NCBI GenBank assembly: GCA_947169455.1
Contig: CAMVPV010000123.1
Location: 1 to 5,182, forward strand
DNA length: 5,182 nucleotides
From: an uncultured Clostridia bacterium
Lineage (GTDB): Bacteria > Bacillota_A > Clostridia > Oscillospirales > Ruminococcaceae
Reading direction: 5' to 3'
Numbering within the stretch: the stretch's first letter is position 1; each line of letters starts with the position of its first letter. Below, one piece after another: positions 1-5,118 of the stretch. The translations under genes and the position numbers were made by a program. A model generated the notes under the pieces. It had not been told where the DNA came from, did not search any database, and was given only the letters and a program-made list of their open reading frames with translations.

Positions 1-98
1 TTCCGCTTCATTTCGTGAAGTGTATATTCGCGTCTTTCCTTCGCCGACATTTTTCGCTCGTGCGGCAGAAGGATCTCGCTTGCGGTTTTTACAGCCAA
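1..98 (-). CDS. Start of probable sugar ABC transporter permease (partial)
   Basis: This is the N-terminal fragment of the gene that follows the binding protein; the window ends after 32 codons. The start is TTG at 98-96, chosen because a strong GGAGGG ribosome site (106-111) lies 7 bases upstream. The visible protein begins L/M-AVKTASEILLPHE and continues with a basic, amphipathic stretch ending in HEMKR. No membrane segment is reached. Such a charged cytoplasmic N-terminus, ending in a basic motif just before the first helix, is typical of MalF/UgpA-type permeases that pair with family-1 binding proteins. The 17-base gap after the binding-protein stop codon, with no terminator between, indicates one operon. 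The permease call is inferred from context and N-terminal style; too little is visible to prove it. An internal ATG at 50-48 is a weaker alternative start without a good ribosome site. Confidence 0.68.
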   Translation of the reverse strand, partial: MAVKTASEILLPHERKMSAKERREYTLHEMKR

Positions 99-105
99 TT
101 TAATT

Positions 106-111
106 CCCTCC
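106..111 (-). promoter_or_regulatory. Ribosome binding site deciding a TTG start
   Basis: GGAGGG on the minus strand, 7 bases before the TTG at 98. It begins 4 bases beyond the stop codon of the upstream binding-protein gene, so ribosomes ending there could readily reinitiate. It is the main argument for the unusual TTG start. Confidence 0.8.
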
Positions 112-115
112 GGTC

Positions 116-3025
116 TTATTCGGTATCGAGTCCGAGATTCTTTCTCTTTCTCGTGATCTCTTTATTGATATCTTTATTGTACCACCTGAGAGTCTCTCTT
201 GCGTTGTCGTGATCGTTGACCACGGCGCGGAATGCGTTCATGACGCCTCTCGTTACAACATAGGACGACGGGATTATCGGTATCTCATCGAGCTGCTCCA
301 TCTGAGCGGTTATCTTTTCGAGGTCGGACTTCGACCAGTTGAGCTTTTTGAGCACTTCGGGGTCAGCGGGAGCGACACGTCCCATAGCGCCCATTACGCC
401 CTCTACGTTGTTGGCGTATTCGACCATCTGATCGGTATCGGAGAACCACTTGATGAAAGTCCATGCTGCGTTGGGATCCTTGCAGCTGGAGAGTATCATC
501 GCGCCGGAGCCTGCGGAGTTGGCAGCGTGGTTAACGCCGTTCTCACCGGGAGTTCCGGGAACGGGAGCGAAGTCCCACAGACCCTTTATCTCGGGTGCGG
601 CGGTATTCAGCTGATTGTAGAACCCGCAGTAGTCCTGTATAACGATAGGCGATTCACCTGTTCTGAAACGTGTGAACGCATCGTAAGCCTGGTCGAAGCC
701 GTAGGTCGTATAGAACTTCGTCCACATATCGAAAGCCTCAACGGCTTCCTGGCTGTCAAAGGTCGTCCTTGTCTGGTCTTCATTATAATAATTCAGACCG
801 GACTGGAGCATCAGCAGCGCAAAGGTGTGACCGGATTCGGTAGCGGGGGAGATAGCGGTGCCGTTCACGTTTCCGGGGAGGATAAGACCCGGCTGCATAT
901 AGTTCCTCTGGAACGCGGGGAGCATATCTATGAGATCCTGCCATGTCTCGGGCGAGTTGTAGATCTCTATCTCCGAGAGCATATCCTTGCGGTAGAACAT
1001 CATCGGGAAGTTTCTCGTGAGCGGGATGACATACGTCTGGTTGTTATAGGTATAGGGAACTATCGTGCTGGGAGCGTATCTTGAAACTACCTCATCGTAG
1101 CCGTCCATACCGTTGAGCGGAACGAGCAGCTCTCTTATCGCGAGGTTTACGGGGTACTCACCGCCGATGAATATCGCAACGTCGGGACCCTTGCCGGCGA
1201 GAACGGCTTCCATGATACCGCCCTGTACGAGGTTGATAGCGACATCAACGCCGTAGTTGCCGTTGAATTCGGAATCGACCATCTGCTTGACCACGTTGGT
1301 CTGGTCGCGTCCGAGGCTGCTCCATACGTTTACGGAGCCCTTCTTGGTATCCGAGAGGACGGTGTAATCCTCAAAGAAGGAGCCGAAGAAGGATCTTGCG
1401 CCGAAGGAGAGGGACTTTCCGAAGCTGCTCTTTATCGACTTGAACTGCTGGCTCGCGGGTGCTACCTCTATGTAGTCGATCTCGAGCGGCTGTGTGCGGT
1501 AGTTCTTCATCCACGAGGAAACAGAGGAAACGTTGTCCTTTATGGCGCCGTTGCCGATCTGGTTGGGTATCTTGTTGGGCTTCTTCACGCAGTAGTCAAG
1601 TACCATCGCAAGGCGTTCGAGAGCAGCCGCTTCAGAACCCTTCTGGTCGCTCAGCGTCTCAATGTAATCCTTTACGCCGCGAAGCTCGGAAGAAAGCCTC
1701 TGGAAGTCCGGAATGAGCTCCGGCATCTCCCTGTGTACATAGTAATCGGTATATTTGTCGGGGTTGGGACCGGTTATCATCCTTATTTTGAGATAGTAGC
1801 TGTTTACTTCCTCAACGATGCCGTCAAGGGTGCGCATACATTCGCCTATCTCACCGGGAACACATTCCAGAGAGAGTTCATGCTGACCTGCCGTGAGGTA
1901 CATATAAGCGGGGTCGCCGCTCTCATCGGTGGGGGTCACATATATCCAGTCCGTATCGTACTCGAACTTTATCTGTTCAAAAGCTGTGGAGGGCACCTTT
2001 CCGTCGATAAGCAGGCGGCGGTTGGAGTAAAGACCTCTCATGGAGGACTGTCTTGCCTTTATGCCGACCTTATACCAGCCGTCCTGGGATACATCCATAG
2101 TCCATGTAACAGCCTGACCCGATCTTTTCCATGTGCTTTCGCCGACGGTATTGTACCGCTGCTTGACGGGGTCGCTGTAATTCCCCTCGTGATCCTCGGT
2201 GCGGTAGTCGCCGCGGTCGTATGTGGGGAAAATTTCGGAGGAGTTGGTGTAGGTGTAGTTCTCGCCCTGAAGCTTTATCAGCGGAGCGCCGCTGTTGGCG
2301 GAGAGATCGCCTTCGGAGGGCTTCTGATACTGCGGCACCTCCTCCTGCTTTGTCATGGTAACGGAGGATATCGCAACGGATGCCTTTTCGGAGGAAAGGC
2401 TGACGGTATGCTTTCCTGCGGTAAGGTTGAAGAACAGGGGTTCATTGAAAAGACCGTCGGGGTCTTCACAACAGACGCTCATCCAGCGGGGTTTTTCGAT
2501 CTGAACGGGTCGTACCTCATTGTTCTTGGAATCCCTTGTTATATCGGTGCGTCCGCCCCATGCGTGCGGAAATTCCACTCTCGCTGCGGCGTCATAGGGA
2601 AGCTCGCCGTCGATAAGCACCGTGAACTCCGAGGTCGTCATATTACCGGGGATAGGGAAATATTCCACGGTGAGACGGTAATTTCCGTCCTTGGGGACAT
2701 CTACGGAGAAATCGAGCTGACCGTCCTGGTTCGACCAGATAATGACGTCGTTCCTGCCCTCATATTCTCCCACCTCGTATTCGGTCTCGGGCGAGGCGCC
2801 CTCCAGACTGAGCGGAACATCTCCGTCGGGGAACTCCTCACCGGAATGTTCATCATAATATTCGCTGTAGGATCTCTGTTCGGTATAGAATGCCGCCTTG
2901 ATCTCGTCCGGGACATCATCGGCGGGCGTCTCATCGGCGTACACACCGAAGGGCACAGCCGTCATGCAGAGCAGGACTGCAGTTACCGCGGACAGGATCT
3001 TTTTAAGACTGTTTTTCCTTGACAA
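116..3025 (-). CDS. Large multidomain extracellular solute-binding protein of an ABC importer
   Basis: A 969-residue secreted protein predicted to capture a sugar or related solute and deliver it to an ABC permease. A Sec signal peptide is clear: basic MSRKNSLKK, a hydrophobic core at about residues 10-29, and likely cleavage after VYA (30). Residues about 85-226 and 290-410 are two related beta-rich modules resembling galactose-binding/CBM-like jelly rolls. They share a DGxY strand motif (113-116; 315-318), VLIDG/LLIDG (136-140; 338-342) and an LTAGxH turn (201-206; 377-382). Residues about 430-550 are mostly helical. Residues about 560-950 resemble a family-1 solute-binding fold: GPDVAIF (613-619), then the YVIPLTRNFPMMFYRKDML region (665-683), SPETWQDLIDML (691-702), and AAWTFIKWFSD (853-863). 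Ordinary family-1 proteins are about 400-550 residues, so the first half is an added extension. The start is TTG at 3025, with AGGTGG 9 bases upstream and an in-frame TAG further upstream. The substrate cannot be read from the sequence. The gene leads the operon and has its own promoter at 3191-3219. Confidence 0.92.
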   Translation of the reverse strand: MSRKNSLKKILSAVTAVLLCMTAVPFGVYADETPADDVPDEIKAAFYTEQRSYSEYYDEHSGEEFPDGDVPLSLEGASPETEYEVGEYEGRNDVIIWSNQDGQLDFSVDVPKDGNYRLTVEYFPIPGNMTTSEFTVLIDGELPYDAAARVEFPHAWGGRTDITRDSKNNEVRPVQIEKPRWMSVCCEDPDGLFNEPLFFNLTAGKHTVSLSSEKASVAISSVTMTKQEEVPQYQKPSEGDLSANSGAPLIKLQGENYTYTNSSEIFPTYDRGDYRTEDHEGNYSDPVKQRYNTVGESTWKRSGQAVTWTMDVSQDGWYKVGIKARQSSMRGLYSNRRLLIDGKVPSTAFEQIKFEYDTDWIYVTPTDESGDPAYMYLTAGQHELSLECVPGEIGECMRTLDGIVEEVNSYYLKIRMITGPNPDKYTDYYVHREMPELIPDFQRLSSELRGVKDYIETLSDQKGSEAAALERLAMVLDYCVKKPNKIPNQIGNGAIKDNVSSVSSWMKNYRTQPLEIDYIEVAPASQQFKSIKSSFGKSLSFGARSFFGSFFEDYTVLSDTKKGSVNVWSSLGRDQTNVVKQMVDSEFNGNYGVDVAINLVQGGIMEAVLAGKGPDVAIFIGGEYPVNLAIRELLVPLNGMDGYDEVVSRYAPSTIVPYTYNNQTYVIPLTRNFPMMFYRKDMLSEIEIYNSPETWQDLIDMLPAFQRNYMQPGLILPGNVNGTAISPATESGHTFALLMLQSGLNYYNEDQTRTTFDSQEAVEAFDMWTKFYTTYGFDQAYDAFTRFRTGESPIVIQDYCGFYNQLNTAAPEIKGLWDFAPVPGTPGENGVNHAANSAGSGAMILSSCKDPNAAWTFIKWFSDTDQMVEYANNVEGVMGAMGRVAPADPEVLKKLNWSKSDLEKITAQMEQLDEIPIIPSSYVVTRGVMNAFRAVVNDHDNARETLRWYNKDINKEITRKRKNLGLDTE

Positions 3026-3034
3026 CCGGATATA

Positions 3035-3040
3035 CCACCT
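3035..3040 (-). promoter_or_regulatory. Ribosome binding site for the solute-binding protein
   Basis: AGGTGG on the minus strand ends 9 bases before the TTG start at 3025. No in-frame ATG or GTG lies between this site and the upstream in-frame stop, so it fixes the TTG start. A nearby ATG in the AT-rich stretch just upstream is out of frame. Confidence 0.75.
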
Positions 3041-3121
3041 TTCATTAAAATTCGCCTATTACGCAATAAGGACCGGGCTTGTCCGTCACACAGCGCCGGC
3101 ACAGAATTTCAGACAAAATAC

Positions 3122-3139
3122 AATATATAATAGTATATT
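3122..3139. repeat. AT-rich palindrome in the leader
   Basis: AATATA and TATATT form a 6-bp inverted repeat with a 6-base spacer, inside the untranslated leader of the binding-protein gene. It could be a weak operator or just AT-rich sequence; an AT-only palindrome of this size arises easily by chance. Confidence 0.35.
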
Positions 3140-3159
3140 CAGGTGAAAATCTTGTGATA

Positions 3160-3182
3160 GGCTCGTTAAGATACAATGAGCC
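3160..3182 (-). promoter_or_regulatory. Inverted repeat at the predicted transcript start (operator or 5' hairpin)
   Basis: GGCTC and GAGCC arms, extended to 8 bp with one mismatch (GGCTCRTT ... AAYGAGCC), flank a 7-base centre. The repeat begins 1-3 bases downstream of the start point expected from the TATAAT at 3191-3196. That is where a repressor operator would lie, for example one for a LacI-type sugar regulator. The RNA could equally form a short 5' stabilising hairpin: GGCUC pairs with GAGCC, then an A-C mismatch, then UU-AA. The sequence does not decide between these. Confidence 0.5.
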
Positions 3183-3190
3183 GTATATTT

Positions 3191-3219
3191 ATTATAACAA
3201 GCACACAGCCCGATGTCAA
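3191..3219 (-). promoter_or_regulatory. Consensus sigma-A promoter for the transporter operon
   Basis: On the minus strand, TTGACA (3219-3214) and TATAAT (3196-3191) are separated by exactly 17 bases, a perfect match to the housekeeping sigma-70/sigma-A consensus. Predicted transcription starts near 3184, giving a leader of about 160 nt before the TTG start at 3025. So strong a core promoter on a nutrient-uptake operon usually implies a repressor or another downstream control, in line with the inverted repeat at 3160-3182. I saw no catabolite-response (cre) element next to it. Confidence 0.85.
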
Positions 3220-3292
3220 CCCGTAAGCGGGCATCCGACCCACGTTTTACTATTAATTTTTTGTAAATATTCAACAAAAAAAGATGTTTGAG

Positions 3293-3398
3293 TTATTACT
3301 TAGGCAATTAAAATGTTTGAATTTCCGATAATACAGTTTGCAGAGATACGATTGTCGGTTATAGCTATACTCAAATTATATAATTGCCGAAGTAATAA
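3293..3398. repeat. 106-bp AT-rich long inverted-repeat element (MITE-like or large hairpin)
   Basis: The ends 3293-3310 and 3381-3398 are inverted copies that match at 17 of 18 positions; the right arm begins TAATTGCCGAAG and the left arm ends AGGCAATTA. Matching continues inward with TTTGA (3316-3320) against TCAAA (3371-3375). After a shift, CCGATAAT (3325-3332) pairs with ATTGTCGG (3351-3358), with one G-U pair if the plus strand is transcribed. A loop of about 18 bases remains. The whole unit can fold into one long interrupted hairpin. No transposase is present and I see no clear target-site duplication. It could be a non-autonomous mobile element or a dispersed intergenic repeat. A terminator is less likely, because the nearest minus-strand T run (3276-3282) is about 10 bases beyond the stem. 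Confidence 0.75.
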
Positions 3399-3469
3399 GA
3401 ACATAATTATACTTACGCGCTGTTTCCCGCCATTGATGCTAATGCTTCTGATCTTCACCTTACGATATC

Positions 3470-3505
3470 AAAAAAACCCTCCCCATGAGACGTTCACGGG
3501 GAGGG
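3470..3505 (-). terminator. Strong rho-independent terminator
   Basis: On the minus strand, CCCTCCCC (3505-3498) and GGGGAGGG (3484-3477) form a perfect 8-bp arm. The stem extends through a G-U pair and three more pairs (TGA/TCA) to a 5-base loop, and seven T residues follow (3476-3470). It faces transcripts coming from recA-recX or from the putative RNA at 3684. The plus strand has no T run after the stem, so it works in one direction. It lies about 313 bases past the recX stop codon, an unusually long distance for a simple operon end. Confidence 0.92.
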
Positions 3506-3684
3506 CACATCCGCCTGTTCATTTCCAGCTGAAAGGCAGAAGATTCCTGCTTACGGCGGTTCCGGCGCCGGTCAGGGATTATATATAAACATATACTCCA
3601 CATCACCGGGCATCCGACGCATCAGGATCTGCACCGGAAAGCCGCGGCTCCGTTGAAATATACGATTTACACCAGTTTCACAGC
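3470..3684 (-). ncRNA. Candidate structured small RNA (about 215 nt), or structured recA-recX 3' UTR
   Basis: The segment starts at the point expected from an extended -10 promoter (TGTTATAAT, 3699-3691) and ends at the strong terminator. Between them are several compatible stems. CCGG-GCA-TCC pairing at 3606-3637 forms a hairpin with a 9-base loop. CCGCC (3511-3515) pairs with GGCGG (3555-3559) and encloses a GCAG/CTGC hairpin (3536-3550) and a TTTC/GAAA hairpin. There is also a GC-rich stem around 3634-3652 and a 10-bp palindrome CCGGCGCCGG (3562-3571). I do not recognise it as 6S RNA, tmRNA, SRP RNA, RNase P RNA or a common riboswitch. The alternative is that it is only the processed tail of the recA-recX message. 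No -35 box is convincing, so independence is uncertain. Confidence 0.4.
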
Positions 3685-3711
3685 GATTACATTATAACAT
3701 AGCTGTGCAAA
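3676..3711. promoter_or_regulatory. Extended -10 promoter enclosed by an inverted repeat
   Basis: On the minus strand, TG-T-TATAAT (3699-3691) is an extended -10 box that would start transcription near 3684. It sits centrally between perfect inverted arms CACAGC (3679-3684) and GCTGTG (3702-3707). The arms lengthen to TTTCACAGC and GCTGTG-C-AAA with one bulged base. Arm centres are 23 bp apart, about two helical turns, a geometry suited to a dimeric regulator covering the promoter. The -35 position carries only ATGAAA-like sequence. The best-supported target is the structured segment down to 3470. Confidence 0.45.
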
Positions 3712-3717
3712 TATTTC

Positions 3718-3723
3718 ATTATA
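3718..3723 (-). promoter_or_regulatory. Second TATAAT box upstream of the candidate RNA
   Basis: A further exact TATAAT on the minus strand, preceded directly by TG and 27 bases upstream of the one at 3691-3696. No recognisable -35 hexamer lies at 16-18 bases. It may be an alternative promoter or a chance match in AT-rich sequence. Confidence 0.25.
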
Positions 3724-3817
3724 CATTTTTACGAATAAAAGCACCGAAACAAATCGCTTTTGTTAGTTGTGCACAGTTTTCCGTATATGGTTCGTACATA
3801 AATTACAAACGTTGTAA

Positions 3818-4450
3818 CTATTCCTCGTAAATTTCTTCAAAATCGAACTCATATTCCCGGAAAACGCGGTTTATCTCGCTGTAGCCGTAGCCCAGCCGCG
3901 CAAGGGCATCCTTTGCTTTTTTCAGTGCTTTCGGTGAATCTATCCTGCGGACATATTTTTCCCCGACAAGCTCTGCAAGGCGTTCTTCCTCAGTCTCGTC
4001 GTACTCACCGAGACACTCCTCGGCGATAGCTGCGGAAATGCCCTTCTTCATCATTTCCTGCCTGGCGCGGTAATGACCGTAATACTTCGTACAGCAGTAA
4101 TATTCCGCAAGGCTGCCCGCATAGCGCCTGTCGTTGATAAGTCCGCTCCCCGCGAGATCCCTGCACACATCCATGCAGATATCCTCGCTGTAATCGCGGG
4201 ACAGCTTCTGATACATCCCGACAAAGCTGTATTCGCGGCTGTCAAGGAAGTAAAGTGCGCGTTCCCGCGCCTTGCGGAACATCTGCGCATCCTTTATCTC
4301 CACAACATCGTCATCGGTCAGCGCGAGCCCTTTTTTCAGATGCTTGTCATACACTATGTTCTCATGGACATAGATCTTCTCATCGCTGTCCGAAAGCTCT
4401 ATGCAGTATGTATCGCCCTTATAGCGGTAAATATCGGTAATCGTCATCAT
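3818..4450 (-). CDS. recX: Regulatory protein RecX
   Basis: A 210-residue RecX, the cytoplasmic modulator that binds RecA filaments and limits or tunes strand exchange. Residues about 1-55 form the N-terminal domain common in Bacillota RecX proteins, with beta strands and an acidic [14 protein letters not shown] segment. The characteristic three-helix repeats follow. Repeat 1 (about 61-111) shows [15 protein letters not shown] ... KL ... LINDRRYA. Repeat 2 (about 115-150) shows [13 protein letters not shown] ... AEECL. Repeat 3 (about 155-203) ends in the [18 protein letters not shown] pattern. The length is normal for the long Bacillota form, and the tail is acidic ([10 protein letters not shown]). 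The ATG start overlaps the recA stop (ATGA) and is followed directly by a second ATG. No clear ribosome site precedes it, so translation probably depends on ribosomes finishing recA. The stop codon is TAG. Confidence 0.94.
   Translation of the reverse strand: MMTITDIYRYKGDTYCIELSDSDEKIYVHENIVYDKHLKKGLALTDDDVVEIKDAQMFRKARERALYFLDSREYSFVGMYQKLSRDYSEDICMDVCRDLAGSGLINDRRYAGSLAEYYCCTKYYGHYRARQEMMKKGISAAIAEECLGEYDETEEERLAELVGEKYVRRIDSPKALKKAKDALARLGYGYSEINRVFREYEFDFEEIYEE
4447..4450 (-). promoter_or_regulatory. recA-recX ATGA translational coupling
   Basis: The recA stop (TGA) and recX start (ATG) share bases in ATGA, immediately followed by another in-frame ATG (4447-4445). The preceding bases (GAATTCACTCCCGT) contain no Shine-Dalgarno sequence, which favours termination-reinitiation and keeps RecX output tied to, and below, that of RecA. 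Confidence 0.75.
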
Positions 4451-5118
4451 ACGGGAGTGAATTCTTCAAAATCGTCGTCCGTATCGATATCCACTCCGGC
4501 AAGAACATCAACGCTTTCAGCAGCAGCCTTGCCCTCTGATGCTCCGCTGCGGTTCTCTTCCTCAGCGGCGGCAGCAGCAGCGGCAGCCTGTATAGCCGCT
4601 TCCTTCTTGTTCTTCTTGGAGACCTGTGCCAGAGCGTCGGCGTTGCTTTTTACAAGCTCCTCGATCTCCTTCATCGTCTCGGGCTGGTTCTTCAGGAACT
4701 CCTTGGCTGCCTCGCGTCCCTGTCCTATCTTCGACTCCTTATATGAATACCACGCGCCGCTCTTCTTGACTATGCCGAGCTCCACGGCGATATCGAGCAC
4801 CTCGCCCGTGCGGGATATGCCCTGTCCGAACAGCAGATCGAACTCGCACTCCTTGAACGGCGGCGACACCTTGTTCTTTACTATCTTGCAGCGTGTGCGG
4901 TTGCCGAGGATGCCGTCAGTGCCCTTGATAGCCTCGCCCTTGCGCACGTCTATCCTCACCGATGCATAGAATTTCAGAGCGCGGCCGCCGGGCGTTGTCT
5001 CGGGGTTGCCGTACATAACGCCGATCTTTTCGCGTATCTGGTTGATGAATATCGCAACGCAGTTCGTTTTGGATATTACCGAGGTGAGCTTTCTCATCGC
5101 CTGCGACATGAGCCGCGC
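4447..5118 (-). CDS. recA: Recombinase RecA, C-terminal two thirds (partial)
   Basis: RecA is the ATP-dependent strand-exchange protein of homologous recombination and the SOS co-protease. The 223 residues here correspond to E. coli RecA from about A168 onward. Diagnostic pieces are [22 protein letters not shown] and the loop-2 region [46 protein letters not shown] core sequence, GAWYSY, and [19 protein letters not shown] (the C-terminal domain) follow. The nucleotide-binding Walker A region lies outside the window. The tail contains eight consecutive alanines and ends acidic (DTDDDFEEF). The stop codon TGA overlaps the start of recX by 4 bases. Upstream of 5118 the frame stays open to 5182 but no longer resembles RecA: the universal GDSHVGLQ-type sequence before ARLMSQ is missing. 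The gene is therefore joined to foreign or misassembled sequence there. Confidence 0.96.
   Translation of the reverse strand, partial: ARLMSQAMRKLTSVISKTNCVAIFINQIREKIGVMYGNPETTPGGRALKFYASVRIDVRKGEAIKGTDGILGNRTRCKIVKNKVSPPFKECEFDLLFGQGISRTGEVLDIAVELGIVKKSGAWYSYKESKIGQGREAAKEFLKNQPETMKEIEELVKSNADALAQVSKKNKKEAAIQAAAAAAAAEEENRSGASEGKAAAESVDVLAGVDIDTDDDFEEFTPV
4564..4587 (-). repeat. Alanine codon (GCN) run in the RecA tail
   Basis: Eight consecutive GCT/GCC codons encode a poly-alanine stretch after the conserved RecA C-terminal domain. The codons are mixed rather than identical, which would slow slippage. The run lies in the linker between the C-terminal domain and the acidic tail, a region that tolerates length change. 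Confidence 0.85.

Larger units (their letters stand above)
3026..3817. other. Gene-free region between recX and the transporter operon
   Basis: About 790 bases with no convincing protein gene on either strand. From recX leftwards it holds two TATAAT boxes at 3691-3723 inside or near an inverted repeat, and a GC-rich segment with several stems (3511-3650). Next come a strong minus-strand terminator (3470-3505), an AT-rich stretch with a 106-bp inverted-repeat element (3293-3398), and the transporter promoter with its leader (3026-3219). Base composition shifts abruptly: roughly 3240-3470 is visibly AT-rich, whereas 3500-3660 is GC-rich. Short open frames at 3079-3291, 3086-3277, 3313-3588 and 3460-3603 lack good ribosome sites and family resemblance. 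Confidence 0.8.

Noticed and set aside
209..1084. Plus-strand open frame of 291 codons opposite the binding-protein gene
   Set aside because: It lies wholly antisense to a well-supported gene, has no ribosome site and no family resemblance; it results from the codon bias of the minus-strand gene.
1733..3022. Plus-strand open frame of 429 codons
   Set aside because: Antisense shadow of the N-terminal half of the binding protein; the translation has no recognisable domain pattern.
3293..3398. Long inverted repeat as a second terminator
   Set aside because: The stem is AT-rich and there is no T run directly after it on either strand; the T run at 3276-3282 is about 10 bases away.
3313..3588. 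Plus-strand 91-codon open frame
   Set aside because: It crosses the 106-bp repeat element and the terminator, with no ribosome site or protein-like pattern.
3460..3603. Minus-strand 47-codon open frame in the gene-free region
   Set aside because: It reads straight through the terminator stem, lacks a Shine-Dalgarno site and has an arginine-rich composition expected from GC-rich structured RNA.
3470..3684. 6S RNA identity for the structured segment
   Set aside because: The two ends do not pair into the long closing stem, and no single rod with a central bubble can be drawn.
4073..4969. Plus-strand open frame of 298 codons over recX and recA
   Set aside because: Antisense to two certain genes; its Ala/Ser-rich stretch is just the complement of the RecA alanine run.
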